DNA from: Brevinematales bacterium
GTDB taxonomy: Bacteria > Spirochaetota > Brevinematia > Brevinematales > Thermospiraceae
Assembly (NCBI GenBank): GCA_013177995.1
Contig: JABLXN010000002.1
Span: forward strand, 1 to 64,000
Reading direction: 5' to 3'
DNA: 64,000 bases
Position numbers and translations under genes: made by a program
Shown here: one piece after another, positions 11,099 through 19,602 of the stretch
Numbering within the stretch: position 1 is the stretch's first letter
Layout of the letters: each line of letters begins with the position of its first letter
Notes under the pieces: generated by a model
The model's database searches: none
What the model was told of the DNA's origin: nothing
Seen by the model: only the letters and a program-made list of their open reading frames with translations

Positions 11099-12332
11099 TA
11101 TGCCTTCTTCTCTTGTGGTTGGGCTTGATGTAGGGACAACCAAGGTATGTACCGTTATCGGGCATATCACCGAAAGGGAACTTGAGGTGATTGGGGTTTC
11201 CACCGTGCCTTCGCATGGGTTGAGGAAGGGGGTGGTCATTGACATTGAAGAGACAGCCCGTTCTATTGCGACTTCTGTGCAGAAGGCAGAGATCCAGGCC
11301 GGCGAGACGGTACAGGGGGTGTATATCGGGATCTCCGGTGGGCATATTGAGGGTATCAATAGTCGTGGTGTCATTGCTATCTCAGACAAGAATCAGGAGA
11401 TTACCGAAGCGGATGTGAAGCGTGTGATTGATGCGGCTACCGCCATTGTTTTGCCTGTGGATAGGGATCTCATCCACGTCATTCCCCAGGAGTTTATTGT
11501 GGACTCTCATGAGGGAATCAGGGATCCTGTGGGGATGTCGGCAAACAGGTTGGAAGCTGTGGTTCATATTATTACCGCCGCTACAACTTCTCTCAATAAT
11601 ACCGTCAAAGCGGTCAAAAAAGCAGGTTTTGAGGCACAGGATATTGTGCTTCAACCGTTAGCGGCTTCTCGCGCTATTTTGAGTGATGAGGAAAGGGACA
11701 TGGGAGTGTTGGTGATAGATATTGGTGGTGGGACAACTGATTATGTGGTCTTCAAAGAGGGGAGTCTCCGTCATACGGGTATTCTTTCTTTGGGTGGGAA
11801 TCACGTCACCAGTGATGTGGCCTATGGCTTCAAGACTTCGATCCCTGCGGCTGAAGAGATCAAGAAACGTTTTGGTTGTGCTGTGGCTGATTTTGTAGAG
11901 GACGATGAGGTTGTGGAGGTTCCAGGGGTGGGAGGAAGACCACCTGTTCTTGAATCCCGCCGGAAATTGGCGGAGATTATCCAGCCACGTCTTGAGGAGA
12001 TTCTCTCTTTAGTTTATCAATCGGTGGAAAAAACGGGGCTTCTTGATGGGCTTTTAGGTGGGGTTGTTCTCACCGGTGGTGTTTCTTTGACGCCCTATAT
12101 CACCGATTTAGCAGCGGCTATTTTCAATATGCCGGTACGTATTGGAAAACCGTTGGGAGTAGGCGGGCTTCGTGATATGGTGGATAGTCCTATCTATTCG
12201 ACGGCTGTGGGGCTTTGTCTTTATGCGATGGATAACGCTCCCCGTTTAGGTCCCACCAATCACAAGGATGAGGAGAAAAATATTAATTCAATTGTTGAAC
12301 GATTGAGAGAATGGGTGAAGGAATTTTTCTAA
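11085..12332 (+). CDS. ftsA: Cell division protein FtsA
   Basis: A 415-residue actin-like ATPase that tethers FtsZ to the inner membrane. Actin-fold motifs are visible: GLDVGTTKVCTVIG (phosphate 1), VIDIGGGTTDYVVF (phosphate 2) and VVLTGGVSLTPYI (adenosine). The C-terminal amphipathic helix RLREWVKEFF is the membrane anchor. A TTG start at 11085 is preferred because AGGGAGA (11072-11078) lies six bases upstream; the first ATG at 11100 has no ribosome site at the right distance and would lose only five residues. Confidence 0.95.
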   Translation: MATSSMPSSLVVGLDVGTTKVCTVIGHITERELEVIGVSTVPSHGLRKGVVIDIEETARSIATSVQKAEIQAGETVQGVYIGISGGHIEGINSRGVIAISDKNQEITEADVKRVIDAATAIVLPVDRDLIHVIPQEFIVDSHEGIRDPVGMSANRLEAVVHIITAATTSLNNTVKAVKKAGFEAQDIVLQPLAASRAILSDEERDMGVLVIDIGGGTTDYVVFKEGSLRHTGILSLGGNHVTSDVAYGFKTSIPAAEEIKKRFGCAVADFVEDDEVVEVPGVGGRPPVLESRRKLAEIIQPRLEEILSLVYQSVEKTGLLDGLLGGVVLTGGVSLTPYITDLAAAIFNMPVRIGKPLGVGGLRDMVDSPIYSTAVGLCLYAMDNAPRLGPTNHKDEEKNINSIVERLREWVKEFF

Positions 12333-12361
12333 AAAAGGGATAGAAAAACGGGAGGAAGACG

Positions 12362-13534
12362 ATGGAGGAAGGTTTTATGGAAATTTTTGAGAAACATGAA
12401 CCTGTCGCACGAATCAAGGTAGTGGGTGTTGGTGGTGCTGGTTGTAATGCTGTCAATCGAATGATTGAAGCAGGTATCAGGGATGTGGATTTCATTGCTA
12501 TCAATACGGATTTGCAGGTGCTCAATCAGTCTCTTGCCAAGACCAAAATTCAGATTGGGAAACAGGTGACCAAAGGGCTTGGTGCGGGTGCCAGGCCGGA
12601 GATGGGTGAGAAGGCGGCTCAGGAGGATGCTGAGACCATTCGAAAGGCTTTGGAAAGGGCTAATCTTGTTTTTATAACCGCCGGAATGGGTGGTGGTACA
12701 GGGACAGGGGCCGCTCCTGTGGTGGCTCAGGTGGCCAAGGAGATAGGGGCTCTTACCATTGGTGTGGTGACTATTCCTTTTGATTTTGAGGGAGCCAAAC
12801 GTATTGCAGCAGCCAAACAGGGGATTGCGAAACTCAAAGAGCATGTAGATACGATGCTCGTCATTTCTAACTCTCGTATTTTCAGGATTATTGAGCGAAA
12901 AACCAATGTTAAAGAAGCCTTCCACAAAATTGACGAGGTTCTCAAACAGGCTGTAGAGGGTATCTCCAATATTATTTCTGAAACGGGACTTATCAATGTT
13001 GATTTTGCCGATGTGAAAACCATCCTTTCCAACCGTGGTGAGGCTATCATGGGAATTGGTATTGGAAAGGGTGAAAATCGTGCCCTTGATGCCGCTAAAC
13101 AGGCCCTTGAAAATCCTCTCATCGAAAATTCTTCCTTCCGTAATGCGGGAGCTATGCTTGTCAATGTGATTGGTTCTCCGGATATGACGATGATTGAATG
13201 GCAGGAGGCCGCACAGACTATCTCTGAGCTTTGTCGGCCTGATGCGGAGATTATTGTTGGGGTTAATATTGATGAATCTCTCAAAGATTCTATTCGTGTG
13301 GTGATTATTGCCACTGATTTCCAGCAGGAACAGGCTCAGCCGGAAATGGATGATGGTATCTCAGCGGAGGAAATCTTCAGTGATAGACGTCTTGTGAAAA
13401 TAGACGAGACCAAAGGGGCAAGGCGTTTTCGAACCTATCAGAGTGGGTTGGCTACTCAACAGGCTCAGGCTGTAGGGGATGATGATCTCAATACCCCTGC
13501 TTATCTTCGTGTTCAGAGGCGTTTCAAGCCGTAG
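12362..13534 (+). CDS. ftsZ: Cell division GTPase FtsZ
   Basis: A 390-residue tubulin-like GTPase that forms the Z-ring. The tubulin signature GGGTGTG is at residues 110-116. The N-terminal GVGGAGCNAVNRM, the synergy loop region (ADVKTILSNRGEAIMGIG) and the C-terminal conserved peptide (TPAYLRVQRR) that binds FtsA are intact. GGGAGGAA precedes the ATG at 12362; a second in-frame ATG five codons later also has a GGAGG upstream. It ends the operon with a strong terminator. Confidence 0.97.
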   Translation: MEEGFMEIFEKHEPVARIKVVGVGGAGCNAVNRMIEAGIRDVDFIAINTDLQVLNQSLAKTKIQIGKQVTKGLGAGARPEMGEKAAQEDAETIRKALERANLVFITAGMGGGTGTGAAPVVAQVAKEIGALTIGVVTIPFDFEGAKRIAAAKQGIAKLKEHVDTMLVISNSRIFRIIERKTNVKEAFHKIDEVLKQAVEGISNIISETGLINVDFADVKTILSNRGEAIMGIGIGKGENRALDAAKQALENPLIENSSFRNAGAMLVNVIGSPDMTMIEWQEAAQTISELCRPDAEIIVGVNIDESLKDSIRVVIIATDFQQEQAQPEMDDGISAEEIFSDRRLVKIDETKGARRFRTYQSGLATQQAQAVGDDDLNTPAYLRVQRRFKP

Positions 13535-13543
13535 CATTCAGCG

Positions 13544-13571
13544 CTCCCCCTTCCAAAGGGGGAGTTTTTTT
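13544..13571 (+). terminator. Terminator of the fts operon
   Basis: CTCCCCCTT (13544-13552), short loop, AAGGGGGAG (13556-13564) and seven T. Confidence 0.93.
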
Positions 13572-13584
13572 GCTTTTTCCCCTC

Positions 13585-13613
13585 TTGACAAAAGCCCTAA
13601 AATATGCTATAAT
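13585..13613 (+). promoter_or_regulatory. Promoter of tRNA-Leu
   Basis: Perfect consensus: TTGACA (13585-13590), 17 bp, TATAAT (13608-13613) with an extended TG. The tRNA begins 12 bp after the -10. Confidence 0.92.
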
Positions 13614-13625
13614 ATATATACCAAC

Positions 13626-13709
13626 GCCGGGGTGGCGGAATTGGTAGACGCACTACTTTGAGGTGGTAGCGGGCGCAAGCTCGTGCAGGTTCAAGTCCTG
13701 TCCCCGGCA
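13626..13709 (+). tRNA. tRNA-Leu (anticodon GAG)
   Basis: An 84-nt class II tRNA. The acceptor stem GCCGGGG (13626-13632) pairs with CCCCGGC (13702-13708), discriminator A. The anticodon stem CTACT/GGTAG encloses the loop TTGAGGT with anticodon GAG at 13660-13662, reading CUC and CUU. A long variable arm (GCGGGCGCAAGCTCGT region) and the T arm GGTTCAAGTCC are present. The 3' CCA is not encoded (CAC follows). It has its own consensus promoter and terminator. Confidence 0.96.
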
Positions 13710-13716
13710 CACCCCA

Positions 13717-13751
13717 AACCGCCTTCTCTTTCGGGAGAAGGCGGTTTTTTT
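13717..13751 (+). terminator. Terminator of tRNA-Leu
   Basis: A 12-bp perfect stem (AACCGCCTTCTC at 13717-13728, complement at 13735-13746) followed by a T-run. Confidence 0.93.
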
Positions 13752-13776
13752 ATTCTTGGCAAAAGAGTTACCTTTT

Positions 13777-13977
13777 GAGACCTTTGCACGAATGTGCAAA
13801 GGTCTCAAAAAAGTAATAAAGAAACAAAAATTAGTATCAAAATATTCCGTGTTGTAATAAATAAACCAATTTTTTTGAATAAAAAAGACAAACCGGCCCT
13901 TGTAAACAGAAAAATCGGGGGAGAGGGGCGTAGCCCCTGACCCAGACAGGGAAAGAAAACATCCGTGCAAGGGTCTC
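13777..13977 (+). mobile_element. 200-bp MITE-like element, copy B
   Basis: A 201-bp copy with the perfect 30-nt left palindrome and the right end GCAAGGGTCTC. It is flanked by an exact 5-bp direct repeat CTTTT (13772-13776 and 13978-13982). It sits between the tRNA terminator and the 3' end of fliD, so it interrupts no gene. Confidence 0.88.
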
Positions 13978-14015
13978 CTTTTGAGGTTTTTGCCTCTTCG
14001 TGAAACGAGGTTAGT

Positions 14016-16058
14016 TTACTTGTTGGGGAATTGTCCCTGAAGCCATTTCTTTTGAGCTTCGCTTTGCTGGATAGCCTGGTTCATACGGCCATATTCCTGG
14101 CGGAGTTTGAGTTCATAGTCTTCTAATTCTCTATTCATTTTTTCTATCTCTTTTTCTTTGATGGCAATCTTTTGTTTGTTGCTGTCCATGCGAAGCGTGG
14201 TGAAGCTTCCCGGACCGTAAGAGTATCTCAGCTGGATGTTGATTTGAACCGCAATTCCTTCGTTCTTCACCATATCTCCCGTGGTATCAGAGGCAAAGAG
14301 TTGTTCTACGCCGTCAATTTTCGTTCTGATGGCATCCTTGAGTCTATTCTCATCCACCTGGAGAAGTCCCATTTTGGCGGTATTCCAGTCTTCGTCGCTG
14401 GTAGAAAAAGATCCAGCCTTTTTGGTATAGATACCAATCTGTTCAAGGACAGTGAGTTCTCTGCCATAGACTGTCGGGTAAGCATTCTGAGCGATGGTTC
14501 TCAGTTTGCTTCGGAGGGTGCTGAAACTCACATCGGCCTGAAACACGCCATTACGGAGGGTTTCCTGGCTTCGTTCACTGAGGGGGGTTCTGTCTTTGTC
14601 AGGGGCGGTGACAATGGCCAAGTACTCCATAACCTGATTGTACGCATGGACCCAATCTAAGATGGCCTGATATATCTTTTCGTAGTCATGGTCTATGGTA
14701 AGGGTGACAGGCATGCTTGAGGGATTTTTGAGGGTGAGAGAAACCCCGTCAATTACATCGTCGATGGTATTTTTGTCTCGTTTGACTTCAATTCCATCTA
14801 ACGTGAAAATAGCGTCCTGTGCTTTGGAAACAGGATTTTTCCCCTGAATACCACCTTCACTGACAACCGTCTCTACGGAGACATTTTGAATGGTTACCTG
14901 TTTGTCTGTGTTCGCGTTTTTGAAGTAGAGACGGACGATTTTTTTGCCCTTTTGCATCACCATCTGATTGGAATAGGTGCCTGAGGCAGTGGGAGAAAGG
15001 TATTGGACCTGGCCGTCGCTGAATTCGACGGCTATATAGTCCTGGAAGTTGGAAATACGCACGGGGGGAGCCTTTGGTTCTTCGTAATACACAATGAGGC
15101 TTCCCCCTTCGACGGTGACATTGCTCACCTGTACACTCTCCATCTTTTCAATCGGAAAGTCCAGGAGGTAGTTTGTAGGAGACTCTTCCACGGGAAGAGG
15201 GGTGATAGCAATGGAAAAAATGAGGGAGGTATTTTCTTTTATCTCTGGACCGTCGGGAAGGGGAAGATCCACTTCTGATTCGGGTTTGAGGGTGAGGGAT
15301 GAGGGAGAGATGATGGGATTTCCTTTTTTGGTGAGAGACCGGTTCAGGGGTGGTGTATAGATGTCTTTTTTGTCCTCTCCCATCTTGAGGATATCGGCTT
15401 TGAAGAGGGGATCAAGATTGCCTGAAAAGGTGAGTTTGTTTTTCTGGCCGGTTTTCTTGCCTGTTATCACAAGGACCCCTGTTGAAGGGGTATCGGCGAT
15501 GACCTTGGCTTCGATGATCTCGGCGGCCTGCTGGTTCAGTTGTTCGGCAAGCTGGTAGATATTTCCTCCACGGAAGCGAACTTTGACAGTCGTATCTCCC
15601 ATGGTAATGGAGAAGTCTCCCGGAGGAAGATTATCAAAGCGAGAAAGAGAACGGCTGGCAAAGGAATCTGCCTGGGCGATCTGGATAACCCGTATCTGGT
15701 AGGTGTCTTTTTTTGCTTTTCTCTGAGCAATAGCCGAAAGACTGTATTCATCGGTAGAGTTTGCCAGTTTATCCCCAAAGGGAGATTCAAAGCTGTAGAG
15801 TTTTTTGCTTTTCGTGTCTAATTCTCTCAGATAACTCACAAAATCCTGAATGATCTGATTCTCTATTTTGAGATCCTGAATTTCCTGCTGTTTTTTCAGG
15901 ATGGGGATGCGTTTTACCTCAACTAATTTTTTGATGGTGCCTTCGGTGTCAAATTTATTTTCTGTTCCTGGAAGGTTCAGAATAGGCTTATTGGTAATAG
16001 ATGCTCCCCATAGCGTGCTGACGAGAAAAATGCCCATCACAAGAAAACGTTTTTGCAT
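14016..16058 (-). CDS. fliD: Flagellar filament cap protein FliD (HAP2) with an N-terminal signal-like segment
   Basis: A 680-residue protein. After the first 20 residues it shows the FliD N-domain (LNLPGTENKFDTEGTIKKLVEVKRIP, given in part) with a coiled coil. A beta-rich middle with a long insertion (about residues 250-420) and the FliD C-domain (TLDGIEVKRDKN, then LTLKNPS and the coiled-coil end) follow. FliD normally leaves by the flagellar type III route without a Sec signal. Here residues 1-18 (MQKRFLVMGIFLVSTLWG) form a typical Sec signal peptide with small residues before a cleavage site. The ATG at 16058 is supported by AAGGAGG. No other flagellar gene is adjacent. Confidence 0.82.
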   Translation of the reverse strand: MQKRFLVMGIFLVSTLWGASITNKPILNLPGTENKFDTEGTIKKLVEVKRIPILKKQQEIQDLKIENQIIQDFVSYLRELDTKSKKLYSFESPFGDKLANSTDEYSLSAIAQRKAKKDTYQIRVIQIAQADSFASRSLSRFDNLPPGDFSITMGDTTVKVRFRGGNIYQLAEQLNQQAAEIIEAKVIADTPSTGVLVITGKKTGQKNKLTFSGNLDPLFKADILKMGEDKKDIYTPPLNRSLTKKGNPIISPSSLTLKPESEVDLPLPDGPEIKENTSLIFSIAITPLPVEESPTNYLLDFPIEKMESVQVSNVTVEGGSLIVYYEEPKAPPVRISNFQDYIAVEFSDGQVQYLSPTASGTYSNQMVMQKGKKIVRLYFKNANTDKQVTIQNVSVETVVSEGGIQGKNPVSKAQDAIFTLDGIEVKRDKNTIDDVIDGVSLTLKNPSSMPVTLTIDHDYEKIYQAILDWVHAYNQVMEYLAIVTAPDKDRTPLSERSQETLRNGVFQADVSFSTLRSKLRTIAQNAYPTVYGRELTVLEQIGIYTKKAGSFSTSDEDWNTAKMGLLQVDENRLKDAIRTKIDGVEQLFASDTTGDMVKNEGIAVQINIQLRYSYGPGSFTTLRMDSNKQKIAIKEKEIEKMNRELEDYELKLRQEYGRMNQAIQQSEAQKKWLQGQFPNK

Positions 16059-16154
16059 ATGGGCCTCCTTGCTTCCCTTTTCCCCTCACTCTTCCTATCG
16101 GTAAAAAGGGAAAAAAGTTGAGTTTTTTGAAAGAAAAATGTATCGGCAAAATAT

Positions 16155-16354
16155 GAGACCTTTGCACGAATGTGCAAAGGTCTCAAAAAAGTAATAAAAA
16201 ACAAAAAATAGTATAAAAATATTCTTTGAAATAATAAATAATCCTCTCTTTTTGAATAAAAAAGACAAATAGGCCCCTGTAAACAGAAAAAGCGGGGAAG
16301 AGGGGCGTAGCCCCTGACCTAAAAAGGGCAAGAAAGCACCCGTGCAAGGGTCTT
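16155..16354 (+). mobile_element. 200-bp MITE-like element, copy C
   Basis: A 200-bp copy with the intact left palindrome; the last base of the right end is changed (GGTCTT). Flanking 5-bp direct repeat AATAT at 16150-16154 and 16355-16359. It lies between the divergent genes fliD and the OmpR-type regulator, 25 bp upstream of the regulator's -35. Confidence 0.87.
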
Positions 16355-16379
16355 AATATGTTTGTTTTATAGTAAGAAT

Positions 16380-16408
16380 TTGACTTTTTTTGTCTTTCGT
16401 GCTAAAAT
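16380..16408 (+). promoter_or_regulatory. Promoter of the OmpR-type regulator
   Basis: TTGACT (16380-16385), 17 bp, TAAAAT (16403-16408), 36 bp before the ATG. Confidence 0.75.
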
Positions 16409-16443
16409 TTTCTTACAGAGGTTTGGTAAAAAAGGAGGACTCT

Positions 16444-17172
16444 ATGGAAAACAAGGTTTTTTTAGTGGTGAAGGATGCCGGTGGGGTTCAGGAACTTGTT
16501 TCTCATCTTGAGTTGCATGAGCCGCCTATTGGTGTCCGTGTGGTAAATCCAGACGAGGTGGATTTTGATCTGGTGTCGCAGGGAGATGTGGTGGTTATTG
16601 ACGTGAGCCAGTTGGGGAATCGTGGTGGTTTGATTCTCCAGGAGCTTCGCAGGAGAAATCCCTCTCTTCCCCTGATGGTGGTGTCTGATGAGGTGTCTCC
16701 GGAGAAGGCAGTGTACTATTTCAATATGGGTGCTGATGATTTTATCCGCAAGCCCTATGATACCATGGAACTCTTCTGTCGCCTAAAAGCTAGGCTCCGC
16801 GTGGCCAATTATGTCAGGGAGATCAAAAGTACCGAGCTCAAAAAGGGTCGTCTGGTCATGAATGGGCCTGTTCGGGTAGGTGAAGTTGAGGTGGACTTTG
16901 ACCGTATGGTGATTTTGAAAGGCGATGAGACTATTATGTTGACTCCTAAAGAAGCCGGTATGTTGAGACTTCTGTATCTGAACAAGGGACGGGTGGTGCC
17001 AAGGGCAGAATTTTTGAAAAATGTCTGGTTCATGGAGGACAACATTACCATCACTGATAGGGTGGTGGACACCAATATTGTGAATATCCGGGAGAAGATA
17101 GGTGATACAGGGCGTCAGCCTCGCTACATCAAAACCATTTTTGGTGTAGGGTATATGCTGATTGATGGATAA
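16444..17172 (+). CDS. OmpR/PhoB-family response regulator
   Basis: A 242-residue protein with an N-terminal receiver domain and a C-terminal winged-helix DNA-binding domain (LTPKEAGMLRLLYLNKG, then YIKTIFGVGYML). The receiver keeps the phospho-acceptor Asp (53, VVIDVS) and the conserved Lys (103, RKPYD). The acidic pair near the N-terminus is degenerate (VVKDAG: Lys10-Asp11 instead of two acids), so phosphorylation may be altered. No histidine kinase is adjacent. The start at 16444 follows AAGGAGGA. It stands alone between promoter and terminator; its targets are unknown. Confidence 0.9.
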   Translation: MENKVFLVVKDAGGVQELVSHLELHEPPIGVRVVNPDEVDFDLVSQGDVVVIDVSQLGNRGGLILQELRRRNPSLPLMVVSDEVSPEKAVYYFNMGADDFIRKPYDTMELFCRLKARLRVANYVREIKSTELKKGRLVMNGPVRVGEVEVDFDRMVILKGDETIMLTPKEAGMLRLLYLNKGRVVPRAEFLKNVWFMEDNITITDRVVDTNIVNIREKIGDTGRQPRYIKTIFGVGYMLIDG

Positions 17173-17190
17173 AGGTTTTTTCTTCAAAGA

Positions 17191-17224
17191 AAAAGGCGTC
17201 CACCAAAGTGGACGCCTTTTTTTG
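17191..17224 (+). terminator. Terminator after the response regulator
   Basis: A 10-bp stem AGGCGTCCAC/GTGGACGCCT with a CAAA loop and T-run. The minus-strand read also has a 3' T-run from the preceding A-run, but hydF ends farther right. Confidence 0.9.
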
Positions 17225-17278
17225 ATCAGAAGCGCTTTCCGGAAAATCCAGTTTTCTCTATTTCCAAGGACTATGTCT

Positions 17279-18499
17279 TTATTGTCTATAAAGTTCCCTA
17301 TACCTCTCATACACCTCGGGAAACATCTCAATAGCGCGGGGCAAAAGGCCATTTACCCAGGCTAAGAAAAGCCCATAGTTGAGAAGAGGGATATTTTTTT
17401 GTTGAATGAGGGACATGGTATACTCATACTGGCGTCTTGTGACCATACATCCCCCGCACATAATAACGCCGTGAAAGTCTTCTATCTCTTCTGAGCTGGC
17501 AACGTGCTTTTTCCAGGCAAAAGTAGCCGTGGGTTCCACTCTCTCATGAAAAAGGCGGGGAATTTTGACAGTCCCAATGTCATCTGGTTGTCTGTGGTGG
17601 CTACAGGCCTCGAGAATGAGAACTTTGCCATTTTGGGGAAAGTGGGAGAAATATCTGAGACTTTCAATGAAGGGGAGAAGATCTCCCTTTTTCTTCGCCA
17701 TAAGGATAGAAAAAGAGGTGAGTTTCTGGTCAGCTGGGAGGTCTTTAGCAACCTGATGAAAAGCCTGGCTATCCGTGATAACGAGGGAAGGTTTGATGCC
17801 TAATTTGTTGTAGAAGATTTTGAGTTCGTTTGCTTTGACCACCATGACGCCACAGTTTCTGTCTAAAAGTTCCCGGATGGTTTCTACCTGTGGAAGGATA
17901 AGTCTTCCCTTGGGGGCAGCACTATCGATAGGAACAACTAAGAGGAAAAAATCCCCCTCTTGTACAAGACCATCAAGAAGACCTGGTTCCTGTGGGATGA
18001 GATCTTTCATCTCGATGAGACGTTTTTTGACCTCTTCTTTTCCCCGTCCTGTGAGGTTGTCAACGCCAGCCCACGGATGGATGGTGAGTTCCTGTTTGGA
18101 AGGATGGAGATTTCCATCATAAAAGGTGAAGACAATGAGAAGGGGGCGGTGGGTTTTCATAAAGGTTCCAAGTATCTCTTTTTCCTCAGGACTCAGGGGT
18201 TCGTGTGCCGGTGTCACAAAAATGCCCACATCTGCGAGACGGAGCCTTTCGAGGGTTTTTTGTTTTCGGAGATGGCCAAGCTCTCCTTCATCGTCCAGAC
18301 CAGCGGTATCCACAAAAACCACGGGGCCTAAAGGAAGAAGTTCCATCGGAAAAGAAACAGGGTCTGTGGTAGTACCGGCATAAGCTGAAACAATAGCCAC
18401 GGGTTTTTCGGCTATGGTATTGATGAGAGAAGATTTACCTGCGTTTCTTTTGCCAAAAAGAACCAGTTTTATCCTTTCAGACAGAGGGGTTTGGGTCAT
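17279..18499 (-). CDS. hydF: [FeFe]-hydrogenase H-cluster maturation GTPase HydF
   Basis: A 406-residue scaffold/carrier that delivers the 2Fe precursor to apo-hydrogenase. The N-terminal GTPase domain has G1 (GKRNAGKSS, 16-24), G2 (AGTTTDP) and G3 (VDTAG). The C-terminal domain has the Fe-S ligands C299-S-H301 and C348-G-G-C351. Two departures from the family pattern are visible. G4, usually NKxD, reads TFYD at 125-128, and the residue before CGGC is Met347 where many HydF proteins have His. The ATG at 18499 is chosen because AAGGAGG precedes it; an ATG 21 bp earlier overlaps that ribosome site. Last gene of the maturation operon. Confidence 0.93.
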   Translation of the reverse strand: MTQTPLSERIKLVLFGKRNAGKSSLINTIAEKPVAIVSAYAGTTTDPVSFPMELLPLGPVVFVDTAGLDDEGELGHLRKQKTLERLRLADVGIFVTPAHEPLSPEEKEILGTFMKTHRPLLIVFTFYDGNLHPSKQELTIHPWAGVDNLTGRGKEEVKKRLIEMKDLIPQEPGLLDGLVQEGDFFLLVVPIDSAAPKGRLILPQVETIRELLDRNCGVMVVKANELKIFYNKLGIKPSLVITDSQAFHQVAKDLPADQKLTSFSILMAKKKGDLLPFIESLRYFSHFPQNGKVLILEACSHHRQPDDIGTVKIPRLFHERVEPTATFAWKKHVASSEEIEDFHGVIMCGGCMVTRRQYEYTMSLIQQKNIPLLNYGLFLAWVNGLLPRAIEMFPEVYERYRELYRQ

Positions 18500-18516
18500 C
18501 GTTTTCCTCCTTGGTT

Positions 18517-19602
18517 TCAATGCGAAATAGGCTTTTTTTCGAAATAGAAAGAGGGAGAAGAGAAATCTCTCAAAATACTCTCACCTCTTTCAAAAGAAAT
18601 CTCCTTTCCAACGGATGCCACACGAAGGGAAAGACAGGAAAGACACTCCCAGCCATCTTCATCAAGACATATCTTGTTGGGGTAGAGGAGATAGTGGTGT
18701 TTTTTTTCCGTGGGAGTGATATTGGGCATGAGGACATTTGCCCCTGCGGCAAGCATCATCTCCCTTCCTTGTGGGTGGAGAGAGCCAGCCGCTGTCGTAG
18801 CCGGAATATTTGCCCATGGAAGAAGAAGCCTGAGAAGAGCGGTGATGCGGATGGTTTCTTCTATGGGAAGGGGGCTCTCTGAAGCAAGGGGGGTATCAGG
18901 GTGGGGAAGAAAGGGCCCAATACCTACCATTTCTAACTGAAGCTCACGACACAAAAGGACATTACGGAGTCGTATGGCTACCGTCTCCCCTGGAAGTCCC
19001 ACCATAAAGCCAGATCCTACAGCATAGCCTTCTGCTTTGAGGTCGTCAAGTGCCTGAAGTCTTTTAGAGAGGGTTTTGCCCGGACAGAGACGAGCAAACA
19101 ACGATTCGTCTGAGGTTTCAAAGCGGAGGAGATAGCGGTTTGCTCCTGCTTTTTTCCATTCTCGGTACACTTCCCGAGGATAGACACCGCAGGAAAGCGT
19201 GAAAGCGACATCTTCTCCTGTTATGTGACGGAGTTGGTAAAGAAGGCGTGCCATCCGTTCAGGAAGTTCTATTCGATACTCACCACTCTGGAGAACAAAG
19301 GTCTTGAAACCAAAAGAGAGGCCTTTTTTCACCGTTTCGAGAATCTCCTCATCGGACAGGGTATAACGTTGCGCCTTGTGGTTGGATTTCCTGATACCAC
19401 AGTAGAGACAATCACAGAGACACTCATTGGAAAATTCAATGAGTCCCCGGAGAAATACTTTGTTGCCATAAGTCTCTGCACATACCTGTTGGGCTAAAGA
19501 GACGAGTTCGGTTGTAGATCTTGACAACAACCATTCCATCAGGGCATCAAAGGAGAGTTCCGTCAAATGAAGAGGATCGAAAAATGGTTTAGTAGTACAC
19601 AT
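18517..19602 (-). CDS. hydE: [FeFe]-hydrogenase maturation radical SAM protein HydE
   Basis: A 361-residue radical S-adenosylmethionine enzyme of H-cluster assembly. The cluster motif CLCDCLYC gives Cys61, 65 and 68 (CxxxCxxC). The barrel continues with QSGEY, RFETSD and GFMVGLPGET. HydE acts on the iron-cysteine product of HydG to build the 2Fe subcluster. It overlaps hydG by 14 bp and ends 17 bp before the hydF start, so the three are translationally linked. The close relation to biotin synthase-like enzymes is outweighed by the neighbourhood. Confidence 0.95.
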   Translation of the reverse strand: MCTTKPFFDPLHLTELSFDALMEWLLSRSTTELVSLAQQVCAETYGNKVFLRGLIEFSNECLCDCLYCGIRKSNHKAQRYTLSDEEILETVKKGLSFGFKTFVLQSGEYRIELPERMARLLYQLRHITGEDVAFTLSCGVYPREVYREWKKAGANRYLLRFETSDESLFARLCPGKTLSKRLQALDDLKAEGYAVGSGFMVGLPGETVAIRLRNVLLCRELQLEMVGIGPFLPHPDTPLASESPLPIEETIRITALLRLLLPWANIPATTAAGSLHPQGREMMLAAGANVLMPNITPTEKKHHYLLYPNKICLDEDGWECLSCLSLRVASVGKEISFERGESILRDFSSPSFYFEKKPISH

